Of a stretch of DNA of 64,000 nt, positions 24,362 to 37,822 are shown one piece after another (the first letter of the stretch is position 1; each line of letters begins with the position of its first letter). The DNA is from Colius striatus (Eukaryota > Chordata > Aves > Coliiformes > Coliidae): contig NC_084781.1 in assembly GCF_028858725.1 (NCBI RefSeq), positions 1,434,513 to 1,498,512 on the forward strand. Reading direction: 5' to 3'. The translations under genes were made by a program, and so were the position numbers. Under the pieces are notes generated by a model that saw only the letters and a program-made list of their open reading frames with translations, was not told the DNA's origin and did no database searches.

Positions 24362-26251
24362 GGAAATCTAAGCTGCTGTGTTTGTTAAACTGATAATGTT
24401 ACTCATCTAGGGTAACCCTTCCAAAAGGACATCTATCACCAGGCAGTTAAATCCCATTCTCAGGTGTGACCTCAGGATGCCACCACCTCTCCTAACCCAC
24501 CACCATCACCCTTTTCCTGACCTTGCTTCCTTGTTATCCTGGATGTTGGATGCTTTGAGAGCATCTCCCATCAAGAAACACTGTTCCAATGACAAGATAG
24601 CTCAGAATACCCCTTGCTTCTATTGGCTTTTTAGTTCTCAGTGCCCTGTTCTTCCACCATCTCTCCACACAAAGCAAGTCCTCCATGAAAAGCCTGTTTG
24701 CCTATCAGCAGTTTCTCTCTATAAATGTTGATAATCTGTGTTTTACCAAGGGAAAAACCAAAGAGATTGAATGTCTTTATCTTTTGGAATGATTCTTTCT
24801 AGAAGATGTCCTCAAAGATACATATTTGAGGAAGGGAAGTCAGTACTGCAGGCAGTTGTTTATTCATTAACCTCAGTGTAGCTAAGCTGGCAGCCTCCCA
24901 GTACTTATTTACTTTGTGTTCACCACGGGGAGGGATTTGAAATCCCTTGCAATTTGATTCTGGGTCCCAGGAGAGATGATTCTGGCTTTCCACTTCTGTT
25001 GGTATGAGTGAAATGCTGAGCATGTTCTAGGCAGCAGCTTAGCAAGGAGTAGGGCAGCAACAGGAGGCTGATTATTCAGGCTCATAGATGTGATTCATCC
25101 CCTCAACTTTCTCTGCTGTGAATGAGCAGCATCACAGCAAAGGGAGAGGAGCTATGAGGAGGAGGGGCTTTGCTCCTCTTAGCAGGGAGTGTGACTGACA
25201 CCCTTTACACAAATCACTGTGGGTGCCAGCATGCAGACAGCCTTGAACCATGTGTAAATCTCTGGGACAGCAAGTGTGTGCAATGGAAGAACACTGCAAC
25301 AGATGAAGCTGATTGCAGCCCTCATCCCTTCCAGCACCTTCATTGCTACTAATGAAATGTCCCTAATCACTTCAGCCTCCCTTATTCTTAGACAGCAGGG
25401 TAGTTGAAGCCCTTGGCCTCCTCTGCTCACTGTAATGACCAAATTTAAATGCATAGGCTATTGAAATTCAAGAACAAAGCATGTGGGAATCCAGAAAGGC
25501 AGAGCCTTGTGTCATTTAACTCCTTGAAGTCAAGCAGTTGAACAGCAACAGAGGCTCTGTGTTACCTGCCTTCACCTTCACAGAGCAGGGCAGGTAGAAA
25601 CGTGGCTGCCCACTGATGACTTTTGTGTCTTTTAGTCACACTCACACTGTTGGGACTTTTCCAAACACCCTGAGAGTTGTTGACAAGAGTTTAGCACTGT
25701 CTTTAGGGTTTTATGCTGTAATGAAGGTTTCCTAAACTGGTGTGGACTAGAATGACCCCATGAGGTGGATCAGCAAGGGGGGGGTTGTGTAACTGTTCAT
25801 GGAGGAAATTCTGCACCTTCTCACTTGGAGTAAAGCTCTTTACTTGGATTTGCTTGTAATTCAGCTGCTTGGCAGAGGAGGTGAGTGCCAGGGGAAGTCC
25901 CTCCTTGCCCTGAATATGTAAGGCATGGGTGGACTGCAACAAAGGCACTTCATTCCTTCCTGGCTGGGGTGGGCTGGGTGTTTAGCACAAGGCTGGAGAG
26001 CTGCTGGAGAGTGAGTGTGTGCCAGCACAGGGCTTGAGAGCTCACAGCACCTCTGAGCAGCCCTTGCCCCAGGCATAGCCTGGGAAATCACCCCCACAGA
26101 ATACAGTCAGGGCTGGCAAGTCATGAGCCACTTCCCTTCTTCTAGTCACTGAATCCACCTTTTAACAAGTTAACCACTGAGGACACAGAGGAGAAGACTT
26201 GATGGGAAGGACTAGGGCTCTAAGATGTCTAAGAAAAAGCAACCTGTGGAG
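24362..26251. other. Unique non-coding DNA
   Basis: About 1.9 kb with no recognised gene or repeat on either strand. Confidence 0.45.
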
Positions 26252-26608
26252 TTCAGCCTGGAGAAGAGGAGGCTGAGGGCAGACAGGAGCACTCTCTGTT
26301 GCAGTGAGGTGGGGATCAGTCTCTTCTCCCAAGTGATGATCCCCACTAATAAATGACAGGATAAGAGGAAACAGGCTCAATTTGCCCCAGGGGAGGTTGA
26401 GGCTGGAGCTGAGGCAGAATTGTTTCCCTGAGAGGGGTGTCAGCCCTGTGCCAGGCTGCCCAGGGAGCTGGGGGAGTGCCCAGCCCTGGAGGGATCCCAA
26501 AGCCATGGGGCTGAGTGCCATGGGTTAATGCTGGGCTTGGCAGGGTGAGGGCAGGGCTGGGACTCCAGCACCTTCAAGCTCTTTTCCAACCCAAATGATT
26601 CTGTGATG
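26252..26608 (+). mobile_element. CR1 LINE 3' region (type C)
   Basis: It carries AGCCTGGAGAAGAGGAGGCT, TGCCCCAGGGGAGGTTGAGG, GAGAGGGGTGTCAGCCCTGT and an intact end TTTTCCAACCCAAATGATTC followed by TGTGATG. Confidence 0.91.
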
Positions 26609-28837
26609 CTCACCTTGGCAGCTGTGTCCTTACCACCTTGCCCCTTTGGCACTGAAGCCAAGCAATCTGTGATGAAAGTGAGTGTGTGATGCTCCAGGTG
26701 GTTGCTGTGAATGATGACACTGGCATCTGACCCTGGGGTGTCTGAAGGCTCTCTTTCACTTGAAGCTAGGAAAATAGAAGCTGAGAACACTGTAGGTGGG
26801 AAAGCATTTGAAGTCATTGAATGACTGGTGTCACCAGTTAACTGCTGTGGAAGCTTTGTTCCTAGGTTTTCATTTAGCCTTGTCTAGTAGCATCAGGCTT
26901 CTGCATCAGACATTATAGATGATGGTCTTAAAAGTGGTTGACTAGCTACAACTCAGGGCCAGTGTTTGTTGATTTGGTATAGAAGAAGGAGCACAGATGT
27001 CTCAGGCACACACTGTGCTGTAAAGGCTTCTTTGAGCTGCAGTTGATCAAATGGTATGAAGCCTTAAAACAGGGTCTCTGCTGTTGTTTTCCAAACAAGC
27101 ATCCTTCTGGAAGCTCTACAAAGGTATTTGTGGAAGCTTCAGTTGCTCTCAAGGGCATGAGATGTTTCTAAAATGCCAGTCTCAAGGTGTTGTCCCCACA
27201 TCAACCTTTGAGAGCCCTCGAGGGTATCAGGTCAGCTCAGTTTGCTCTGAGCACAGATGTGTCTAGCCAAAGGCTTTTCATATGGAACATGTGATACCCT
27301 GCTTGCTTGAGCAAACCTGATGGCTTGATAAGGAATGGTGTGGCACACATCCCACAGCCAGGCATTCCTGCCTGGGGACTGTCTCCTGCCTCCCAGGGAG
27401 CAGGCTTGCCAGTGGAATAAGCAGACTGGGGGTATATCATGCTTACTTGCAGTTGCCTTTCTGGGGCTATGTTAAATATCCCCAGCAAAACTCAGTTTCT
27501 GGAGAAGAGAATATGAACTTTGGGTCAATGTGCTGTCTGTGCCTCAGTTTCCCCCCCCCCTTTGTACTTTGCAGATGAAGAGGGGCTCAGCTCTATATAG
27601 ACACAACACCACATGAATCATTGCACAGCAGTGACCATCTCTTGTACTGCCATTCTTTAAGGTCCCCTTCACAGTCCAACAAGTTGATTTGCAGCTCCCC
27701 AAAAGCTCCTCCCAAATCTTACCATGCCTCTGAGGCTGGACCTTCTGGATGGTGGTTGTGTAACCTCTGAGGTTACTTCTTGGGTCAAGTTGAGCACTTC
27801 AGCCTTCTCTTTCTTCCCAGCTTTAGGAATTAATTCCATCTATTGTCTGTTTACCTGTCAGCCCTCAGCTGCACTTTCTACATCATTAGACTCAGGTTTT
27901 GTTGCTTTGATTGTTATTATTACTGGCTTGATTTTGGACAATGTCCTAGTTGCCTAGCAATGTCAGTAGGTGCTTCCAAAGGAAGTAGTAAAGCATAAGC
28001 TTTCTGCAAGGTAGAACATTGTGTTCTGCTTCACCATCCAGTCTTTTTTATCTGCAAGTCTCCATGGACTCTATCAGCATTAATAAATGAAATTCCCCTT
28101 CTCTTTTGGAATGCAGGGGAGGGAGAGAGAGATGTAGGAAGCACAGTCACCCTGTGTTTCACAGATGATAATCAAGGCAGAGAAAAGGCAAAGCAAGGTA
28201 GAAAAGCCTGGTTTGATATCCCTGACCCACTGAAGTCAGGCCTTGATCTCTCGTGGGAGTCATGGAGAAAAGCTCAGAGCATGTTGCTTGGGAAGAATTA
28301 GAGCTCTGCTTGAGTTCCCTTTGCAGCTGACCCATGGGATGGAGCCCACAGCATTAGGCAGAGTGTGGAGGTGAGCAAGTTGTGTGGAGGGGATTGTTGA
28401 TTCAAGGGTAGGAGTGTGGTCCCAGAGGCAACACAGACCTAGGACACAGGGTATGAAGAAGCCAGCTCATCCTCTTTACCTGTAGTATGGTCTCTGTTCT
28501 ATTCTTTCACTGAGAAAAGGATTGTCATTGATTGAGTTTAGTTCACTGTCCCCTGGAGCTTGACCTTGTGAGACTCAGGCAATGCCTCTGTAAGGGAGAG
28601 CTGGTTCTGGGGGCCAGGTTTGTACTCCTGAGCTGCTGCAAGCATGACTGTAGAGTGTCTGCCACATAGGCTGTGCCAAGAGCAACCACAGCCCCTGTGC
28701 CTCCTGCCCTCCCTCTGGTAAAGCCACCACTGACCTTTTACCAGCAGTAATAACCAAGCAGGCTGGTAACTATGTCCTTCATTCTAAAAGGCACCAGAGT
28801 GGGCTGACAGGCTCATGTTATATGTTACATCATGTTA
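26609..28837. other. Unique non-coding DNA
   Basis: About 2.2 kb. A C run sits near 27551-27560. No exon or RNA gene recognised. Confidence 0.45.
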
Positions 28838-28893
28838 TGATCTCTAAAGGTCCCTTCCAACCTCTAGCATTGTGGGATTCTATACTTCTATGG
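28838..28893 (+). mobile_element. Very short CR1 LINE 3' terminus
   Basis: Only 55 bp: ATCTCTAAAGGTCCCTTCCA, then CATTGTGGGATTCTATACTTC. It matches the last segment of the type A copies. Its brevity makes the call less certain than the others. Confidence 0.65.
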
Positions 28894-31534
28894 CCAAACC
28901 CTGGGCCTGGCTGTTGAAGGTCAGGACATTAGAAACAGCACTGTAAAGAATGACCATTTAACAGATGAGTGACCCCATCAAAACCAGTCACTCAGGAGCA
29001 CAGTAAGAGTAGGCTTGACAGCAGAGAGCCCTTTAGTGCTCTTGGTAAACAGAAAGCAGCCTGAAGTATCAGCTATTGGCCTGCTACTTTGGCACAGGCA
29101 ATGGAAGTGGTCACTGGTGTGTCTTCATGTGTGGAAAGGCTTAACAGGCCTGCTGGAATAAGCATGGGGTGAGGACATAGCAGGCACAGCTCTGGCTGGA
29201 CTGTTCCCAGTGAAGTATTTTGGACAAGTTGCTATGGTTGATGCTCAGCTTCCTTTAAGAGGCAGCTGGCTTTAGAGCCTCTCCCTTTGTGCTGGACTAG
29301 GAAGCAGGAGTTTGGCCAGCTCTGAATAAGACTGGCTCCTTATCTCTCTTGGTCTGATAATGCCATAACAGGCTCAATGCCTAGGTCAGGTAGCTGAAGA
29401 CAATCCTCTGGCCTTCCTCTCACAATGTGTCTGTATCCTGAAGTCTCTTTGTGCTGGAGTTTCCCCTTGACAATGGAGTTTTGCCATGGCTAGCTCTGCA
29501 GAGCCACGAGGTGCTTTCTGAAGAGGAGCCTGATTTATGCCCAAGGCAGAAGCACATCTATCTCTTGCAGCAAGATTTGTTGGAGCTCTCCATCACCCAC
29601 TTTGAACCTTTTTCTGAGCCTTTTCTGCAAGCAGTAGATGTGCCAAACCATGTTTGTCCTGCAGAGTGACTCAGAAATACCATGTAAAACTGTAAGCTCA
29701 TCTATATACATATATATATGGGTAAAATACAATGGGCATGTATCCTGAGAAAGGTCAGGGGAGCAAAAAGCAGTTTCCCACCCCCCTCTACTGGCCTGTG
29801 CAGGGGCTGCCCAGGGAACTGGCTGAAGTGTGAGAAACTCCCACAAAGAAGTCAAAAAGGGCCAAGGGGGAAGGTGAAGCTTTGAGCAGGAGGCACTTCT
29901 GTTAGCATTGACACACCTGCCTGAGCACCCCAAAGCTCCATCTTCCTTTTTAAACTAGGGCCAGTGTTGTCAGTTCAAAAACCCACCCAAAGGTGACCTT
30001 TTTCTTAATATGCCAAAATCACTTGGCACAGCAAACAGGAGAAGCTTGAGCTTTCAGTCCAGCTGCAGTGCTTTGGCTGATTTTTAAGGGATGGGGTGGA
30101 CACAGAGGGGAGTGTAAAGTTCTGAGTTGAAACAAGGGTGATAGTAGCACCACATTTCTGTTTGCTTTAGCAGTTTTCTCTCAGATTTAATACAGTTCAG
30201 ATGAGCAGAACATCTGGTCTAGGTACGTGAGGGAGTTTTCTTGGCATTGGCTCAGAGTGCTGAACAAGCTGTGGATAAATCACCCAAAGCAACGATTGCA
30301 GCTTCTCTGGCAATTCCATTTCCATAACTTTATTGTATGACAAGGTGTATGCAAGCTGTCAACACAAATGAATCAATTCTCTGTGAGTGGGACAGGGTTC
30401 CAGAAGCACCATTAGTATGGAAGCACCAGAGCCCAAGGCAATTTGAGTGCTGAGATGACATAACCCAGCCAGCTAGGAAACATTGTGACATAGAAAAACC
30501 TGGGCAACTGCAAGAAGCCTCAGCAGGACAAAGACCATATCCACATGGCATCATATTTCCTGGGGAAACCTCCTTTTATGCTTTTTGACATGTCTACAAC
30601 TCTGGTTTTAGGCTTCATTTACACTGGTACATCCTGAGATGTCTAGTCAATAATTCCTTTACACCAGAGAGCAGTGTGACTCCTAAAGTCATCCTGAGTT
30701 ATTTCTGTGGCTGGATTGCCATGCTGAGGAGGTTTTATAATGGGCTGAGATCACACTGATCTCCATGAGCTCGGATATATCAACCAGTAGATGACTTCCA
30801 CGACTAAGAGAAAGGGTAAATTTCATGCATTTGGGTGAAGTGTCTTTTCTTGCACCGTTTTAGCATTAGGCACACCTGAGATTTTGCATTTGGTGCATGG
30901 AGTAGCAAAAGAAGAAGCCCCAGGCAAATCCAACCAGAGAGGAAAAGCTTCACTGAATGACTGCAGGGTAAATCCAGCAGCTTGGCTGTGACTTTAGTGA
31001 GCTGTTGCTGCACAAATTACAGCCTGTAAAGCAAGCACTCCAGCGGTGGCATTCGTTTCAGCAGGCTCCTACAGAAGTTTGCCTTTGAAGATAGCAGAGG
31101 GCCCAGTTTGTGGCTCAGCAGTGCTGTCACAGGACTGCCTAAAAGGTCCTTATCACCTCATGCTGTGCCTTCACAGGGTTGTAAAGCAGGTGACAGCAAA
31201 ACTCAGCTGTTCATTCCTCAGGAAGATGGGAAACACTTCAAGGGAGGTCTCTAAAATAAGGCTTTACCCAAAAGGCCTTCTGCAGTTTGTTTTCCAGCCT
31301 GTGTACAGCCCCTTGTAAAGGGAGGCTCTGGCTGGACTCAATAGCAGGTGTCTGCATCACTGGTTCTGCTGGGGAATTGGGAGCCCATGATCTGCAGCAT
31401 CATCTGCTTTGAGCGTGTCACATCACATGCTGGGGGGGAAAGGAGCTGTTCCAGCAGGCAGCAGCCGTAGGCTGCAGTTGGAACAAGGTGTGTGGTTTTA
31501 GGGAGAGCCTTGCTGTAAGGGTTGTGGAGAGTCA
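28894..31534. other. Unique non-coding DNA
   Basis: About 2.6 kb. A short TA/CA-rich stretch lies at 29700-29720. No gene recognised. Confidence 0.45.
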
Positions 31535-32520
31535 TTGTGTCTCTTCTCAGCCTCCTCTTCTCCAGACTGAATAACCTCAGGTCCCTCAGCCCCTCCCCAG
31601 CCCCTTGTGCTCCAGCCCCTTCCCCAGCTCAGTGCCCGGCTCTGGCCACGCTGCAGCCCCTCAGTGTCCCTGTGGCAGTGAGTGAGGGGCCCAGCACTGA
31701 CACAGCCCTGGAGCTGCAGCCTCCCCAGGGCCCAGCACAGGGGACAATCCCTGCCCTGCTCCTGCTGCCACCCCACTGCTGATCCCAGCCAGGGTGCCCT
31801 TGGCCTTCTTGCCCCCCTGGGCACGCTGCTGGCTCCTGTTCAGCACCAGCCCCCCCAGGCCCTTTCCCTGCAGCAGTTTCCAGCCCCTCTGCCCCAGCCT
31901 GTGGCTGTGCCTGGGCTTGGGGAGGCCCAAGGGCAGGACCCAGCCCTTGGCCTTGTTCAACCTCATCTTATTGCCCTCAGCCCCATCCTGTGGCTGTGCC
32001 TGGGCTTAGGGAGGCCCAAGAGCAGGACACAGCCCTTGGCCTTGTCCAACCTCATACCACTGCCCTCAGCCCCATCCTGAGGCTGTGCCTGGGCTTAGGG
32101 AGGCCCAAGAGCAGGACCCAGCCCTTGGCCTTGTCAAACCTCATCCCATTGCACTCAGCCCCAGCCTGTGGCAGTGCCTGGGGTTGGTGTGGCCTAAGCA
32201 CAGGACCCAGCTCTTGTCCTTGTCCAATCTCATCCCATTGCCCTCAGCCCCATCCTGTGGCAGTGCCTGGGGTTGGTGTGGCCTAAGCACAGGACCCAGC
32301 CCTTGGCCTTGTCAAACCTCATCCCATTGCCCTCAGCCCCAGCCTGTGGCAGTGCCTGGAGTTGGTGTGGCCTAAGTACAGGACCCAGCCCTTGGCCTTG
32401 TCAAACCTCATCCCATTGCACTCAGCCCCAGCCTGTGGCAGTGCCTGGAGTTGGTGTGGCCTAAGCACAGGCCACAGCACTCAGCCTTATTCAACCTCAC
32501 CCCGTTGGCCTTGGCCTGTC
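31535..32520 (-). mobile_element. CR1 LINE fragment (type C) with internal tandem expansion
   Basis: A minus copy that lacks the 3' terminus. It starts at CTCAGCCTCCTCTTCTCCAG and runs nearly identical to the 14.9-15.3 kb copy (GCCCGGCTCTGGCCACGCTG, CAGCACTGACACAGCCCTGG). From 31898 onward a segment has been amplified into a tandem array, described separately. The near identity of the two copies implies the same subfamily and fairly recent insertion. Confidence 0.9.
31898..32520. repeat. 89-bp tandem array inside a CR1 copy (7 units)
   Basis: Units begin at 31898, 31987, 32076, 32165, 32254, 32343 and 32432, each exactly 89 bp apart. Each unit starts CCTGTGGC.GTGCCTGG and ends near CATTGCCCTCAGCCCCA. 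The first three share GGGAGGCCCAAG; the later four share TTGGTGTGGCCTAAG, so the array has two unit families. The sister CR1 copy at 15.26-15.35 kb has a single unit, which shows that the array grew within the retroposon after insertion or in a close parent. Confidence 0.93.
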
Positions 32521-35099
32521 AGCCTGTCCTGTCTGGTTTCTGTCAGTGTGCAGCGATAAGGAGCAGCAAGGGAACCTTCCCCACCTCCCTGTTGAGTGGG
32601 GAGTTTCAGGGGAGGCAGGGATGAAGGGACCCAAGTCACAGAGTTTTTAGCACATTTTGTCCTCGGTGCTTCAACCAGTCACCGCCTGCAGCGTTATATT
32701 TATGAACCTGTATCAGGGGATTGCTTGATAGGTCTTTAATTTCCTCTGGTTTTACTGTGAACAGGCCTCTCTAGGGACAGTAAGAACATTCTCAGTGTTA
32801 TTGAATGTCATCTCTGTGCAAACTGAGCAGAGGAAAAAGATTCTGATAATAACTGTGAAATATGGGGGGGGGGGGGGGGGGAGTAGGCTCTCTGGCTGCT
32901 GCTTTGCTTTTTATTGTGGTTGTTTTTCCCCCCTCTGATCAGAATTTCAAGGTCAGCTGGCTCCATAGATACAAATATGCCAAGAACAAAATGTACAGAT
33001 GCTCCAGGAGTCAGGGACACAGACATGCTGGCACTGTAAACAGCCCTGGATCCTATCCAGAGTTGGCAGGCAGCAAGAGCATCCAGGAGTGTTCCTAAGA
33101 AAAGCCTCTTTTATTACAGTGATATCAACATTTATCTTTTCTCTCCTTTGCATCATTAAACATGAGTTATTCAGGCTTTGGTGGAAAAGGCAAGATTCAA
33201 CACAACCTCAGCATTTCATTTGGAGGATATGGAGGGGGGGGAAGGTTGTTTTTTCTTCGTGTACTTCAGAATCCTGGAGCAATCTCTGAGCCTCTGAATA
33301 AGTGGCTGGATTAAAACCCACAAGTGTTGGTCCTGTTGTTGATTCTGTTGATTTGCTATGTAAACATAGAAAAGTCTTTTACTGGAGCTGCTGTGAGTTC
33401 CCATCCACCCTCTTCCCTCCTAGATATGTTCCCTTTTGTCACTTATTTGCTTGAACTCAATATCAACCAGTCAGAGGCAAAAGCTGGAAATATCTTCATC
33501 TAGCAAGTTTTTGGCAGGCTTAAAATATTAATACATTTTATAGTGTACTTCTTTTTCATGACTGTCAGTTGCTGCTACCAAGGCAGGGAACTCCTTATAA
33601 ATATTGAATGCTGCTGCTGCAAGGCCTGGGCCCAAAAAAACACCTAAAAATGGTTCTTTTAAGCTCCCCAATGACTGAAGAGCTGATGAAAATCTTCCTA
33701 ATGTTAGCATATTATATGGAAATCCATGAGCTAGCCTAACTGTTAGTGGGATTTTCTAATAAACAGTTATGAAACTGAGTTTAAGCACTCCCTGCAGATC
33801 AGTTCCTGGACACAGACACTTTTGGGGAAGAATGGAGCAATTTAAAGGCTCCCTTCGAAGTTATTTGTAATAAGATGCATCTCAGAAACGGCCTTGAAAG
33901 TCTGTTGTTGCATGTAAAAGAGTAGAGTTGAATTGCAGAGGAGATCCAGCTTAAGAGCTGGAATTTTGGCCAAGCAAAAACTTCCCCTGGTAGAGCTGTG
34001 GCTGCCCTTGCAGGAGAGAAAAGTGTGGAGACAGAGGCTGCTGTCATCACGTGCTGCTCCATTAGGGCAGCAGGAATTCACGCCTGGGTTCTTCTGTGGA
34101 CCTCCCTCCACTACCCTTCTCCCACCAAAGTGATCCCAGTCCAAGGAGTAGTTCAGTCTTTTACTAAAACTCAGATCTTTAGCTCTCTGGTTCAAATCTA
34201 ACCCAGGTTAACCATGAGGGAAGCTTTGAATCCCTCATGGTGTCAGCCACATCTGAAGGGACGAGGTTCCAAGCTCCAGCACCACTGACACCAAGCCAAA
34301 CAGAGAAACCAAGGGTTAGTTGCACAGGTATTTATTACCAGCTAACCTGTCTGTCATTCATTTAACCTCTCTAGTAGTCCCCTGTCTGCCCAGTCACCTG
34401 AACACACTGGAGGTGTCATGGAAGGGCAGCACTGAGGGAAAGCTGTCTGTACAGTACCCATTTGTGGCTAAATAGAGGCCTCTTGTCCCCTGGGCTGCAT
34501 TTGCTGCCAGACACACACACACACAGGAGATTAAACAGTAATAAAAAGACTTCATTACAGTCAGTGGGGGTCACTTTCTACAGCCAGAGTGGAGCTGAAA
34601 AGAATCCTGAAGTGAACCCAGAGCAATAACATGTGAGATCTGCTATAAGAAATGCTGAGATGCTTTTAATTCCTAAGACTGGATTGCAAATAGCATGCAA
34701 ATGTGCCAGTTAAATAAGACATGCTGATGTGAATTGCCTGAAATCTATCTTTGGGGTATTGTTGTTGCCCCCCATAGTCTGTGCTTTCTGCTAAGGTACC
34801 ACAGAACATGCTGGAGGTGACTGTTCTATGTTGTGCTGATCTGTGATGTTCAGTGGATCATTGTTTCGAGGTGGGCAAAGATCCAGGAGTGCAAGTGTGC
34901 ATACTGAGCTTTGGCTGGGTTCCTACTGGTGCCCAAAGGCCAAATTTAGTCTATTACACTCTCATGCAAAGACATTTGTGGAATCCCTTGGAATCAACTA
35001 AATACTCTGGTAGTAACAGCAGCTGAACGTGAGCCAGCAGTGGCCAAGAAGGGCAAGGGCATCCTGGCTTGTGTCAGAAATGACCAGCAGGAGCAGAGA
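32521..35099. other. Unique non-coding DNA
   Basis: About 2.6 kb that contains the poly-G run and a short CA microsatellite at 34510-34525. No coding or RNA gene recognised. Confidence 0.45.
32864..32881 (+). repeat. Poly-G run
   Basis: An uninterrupted run of 18 G residues. The exact length may be affected by sequencing error. Confidence 0.9.
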
Positions 35100-35772
35100 A
35101 GTGATTGTCCCCCTGTACTAGGGCCTGGTGAGGGACATTGAGGTGCTGGATCATGTCCAGAGCCAGGCACTGGAGTTGGGGAAGGGGTTGGAGCACAAGC
35201 CTAATGGGGAGCAGCTGAGGGGAGACAGGAGCACTCTCTGCAACTCCCTGACAGGAGGTTGTAGCAAGATGGGGGTCAGTCTCTTCTCCTTAGTAATGAG
35301 TGATAGGACAAGAGGAAACAGCCTCAAGGTGCCCCAGGGGAGGTTGAGGCTGGAGCTGAGGCAGAACTGTGTCCCTGAGAGGGGTGTCAGCCCTGTGCCA
35401 GGCTGCCCAGGGAGGTGATTTGAGTCCCATCTCTGGAGGGATTCCAAAGCCATCACTCTGCAACTCCCTGACAGGAGGCTGTGGGGAGGTGGGGGTCAAG
35501 CTCTGCTCCCAAGTGACAGGGCAAGTGGAAATGGGCTCAAGTTGCCCCAGGGGAGGTTGAGGCTGGAGCTGAGGCAGAACTGTTTCCCTGAGAGGGGTGT
35601 CAGCCCTGTGCCAGGCTGCCCAGGGAGCTGGGGCAGTGCCCAGCCCTGAAGGGATCCCAAAGCCGTGGAGCTGAGGTGCTGAGGCCGTGGGTCAGTGCTG
35701 GGCTGGGCAGGGTGAGGGCAGGGCTGGGACTCCATAAGGTTAAAGCTCTTTTCCACCCCAAACCATTGTTTG
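35100..35772 (+). mobile_element. CR1 LINE 3' region (type C) with an internal duplication
   Basis: A plus copy in which the segment beginning GCAACTCCCTGACAGGAGG occurs at 35240 and again at 35460, 220 bp later. Each is followed by its own GCCCCAGGGGAGGTTGAGGC and GAGAGGGGTGTCAGCCCTGT. The first pass stops at ATTCCAAAGCCAT and the second continues to the end TTTTCCACCCCAAACCATTG. A partial tandem duplication, or one CR1 inserted into another, would explain it. Confidence 0.9.
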
Positions 35773-37689
35773 ACTCCTCAGAGTTGCTGGCTCTACCTCT
35801 TAGCATTGCTGGGAAAACACAAGCCAGAGGTGAGATCCTTTCCCAGTGAAAGGGCAGAGTTTGGGAAGCAGCCTGTACCCTTCTATTCCATCCTCTCTGC
35901 ACCCATCCCTCTGCAAAGGGAAGGCAGGATGCTTTCAGGAGGGGAAGTTAACACACCAAGGAATCTCCTTGAAGGAGCCAAGGCATTTGCTTTGGTCAGG
36001 AACCTTTTTGAATCCTGACAGCCCAGCAAGAAAGTTGTTTCCATGCATTTGTGCTGTGGCTGCTGCATTTTGCTGGTGGCATTTCTGAGCCATCACCACC
36101 ATTTCTATTCATTCACAGAGAGATGTCAGCAGTGGGAGCTCCTCAGTGGGAAGCTGAAGTCTCTGGCTGCCCTTCAGCTTTTTTGCACCTGCAAAACAAG
36201 AGCTTCATTAGTGTTAATCCCAGCAGCAGTTCACTGAGAACTGGCCTGTCACACCTGGGGCAATGCAGAAGGTAAAAGGCAGCAAATCGGTGCTGGGTGA
36301 GAGATGTCTCCTTCCCTGGGTTAGCTGTAGCTCCTTATTATCATATCAAAGGATCTGGCAAGCAGCCTCCTCCACACACTCTTGGCAGAGGCAGGGAGGG
36401 GGGGAGTTTGGGTTTACTGCACAAGCTTTTCCTTCCCCTTGTCTGCTTCTGTTCCTACTTCCCAAGTTTCACTTTGAGTCGAGGGTTTGGATGGTTTGAG
36501 TAAGCCCCCAGAACACAAAAGAAAGTCGAGACAGAGTGGGTGACTCACTGTGATTCTCAAAGCTTGCCTTGAAAGCTCAGCTTCCCTTCTACCAGGGATG
36601 AGTGGAGGTGGATGAGACAGAAGCTGTTTCCAACTCTGTTTTCTTCTGGTGGGGTGGAAGGTTAAATGGTTGACAAATGGAAAGAGACATTTCTCTTCCC
36701 AGAGATCAGATTGCACACCAAATTAAAACACTCCCTGAAGGCACTGTTGCTCCCTCTCCTCTCAAGACATGTAAAGCCATAAGACAGCCACCACTGACTT
36801 CAGAGCAAGCTACAGGTTCTGTCACTGGTGCTTGGATTGAAGACTGTCCCTTTGGGTAATAAACATCATGGGCCAGTCTGTGCTCATCAAGGGGCAGTGA
36901 TAGCTCAGGGAAAGGGAGATTACTCTCCTTTTAGTCCATGGGAGCTCAAAAACTGGACTCTCCTGCTGCAGCCTGGAAGAGCCAGCAACACTCCAAACTG
37001 GTTTGTGAAGCCTTTTTACATACCTCATGTCCTCAGAGAGCTATTTAGTCATGCTGAAATAAGATTGGAGTCTGGCCTTGCACATCATCTTGTTCTGTGT
37101 TTGCAAATCCAGGAGCTAAATAGCCCTGTATTTCCTTGGCCCAGCAAAGCACAGCTGTTAGAGCTTGTGTGCACCCCCTGGCAGGACCAAGGTGTTGCAC
37201 TGGGGTGCAGTTTGTATCTACATGCTCCTGGAATGAGCCCATTCACCCCATTCTCACAGAAGAGCCTCATGTAGATGCCTTCTGATTCTACCTGTCTCCC
37301 TGCATCAGTTAGGGAGGAAGCAGCATGGCTGTTTAGACTCAGACCATCCTAAATGGCATGGGCTGAGGTAAATCCCAGCCCAGCACTGAGGGAAAGAGGA
37401 AAGCAATCCCTCTATGTGTCTTTGCTTATGTACTAGCCCAAAAGTGTGTGTGTGTGTGTGTGTGTGTGTATGTATAGCTGTGCTGCCATTTGGTGTGAAA
37501 TCTGCCCTTCTGCAGCAATACCTGGAGTTCTTTACCTTTGTGAAGCCACTGACAACTTCTCAGCTGCTTTAGCATGGGCACATTGATGTTGTTGGCTCAC
37601 TGCAGTGTAGTTTCCAGCTGAAAGACTCTTTTCAGGTCTGGCTTGTCTTTAATCAGTACAAATTGGAAGATGCCTGTTGAAATAAGAGT
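35773..37689. other. Unique non-coding DNA with a TG microsatellite
   Basis: About 1.9 kb without recognised genes. A (GT)n microsatellite runs from 37445 to about 37470. Confidence 0.5.
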
Positions 37690-37822
37690 CTCCTCTGGAG
37701 GTTTCCAAACCTGCTTGGACACATTCCTGTGCCCCCTGATTGAGGGGAACCTGCTTTAGCAGGAGATTGGGCTGGATGAGCTCTGCAGGACCTTTCCCAC
37801 CCCCATTAATCTGGGATGCTGT
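37690..37822 (+). mobile_element. CR1 LINE 3' fragment (type D)
   Basis: It carries GGAGGTTTCCAAACCTGC, the type D block GATTGAGGGGAACCTGCTTT and GGATGAGCTCTGCAGGACC, with a degraded tail. Confidence 0.87.
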
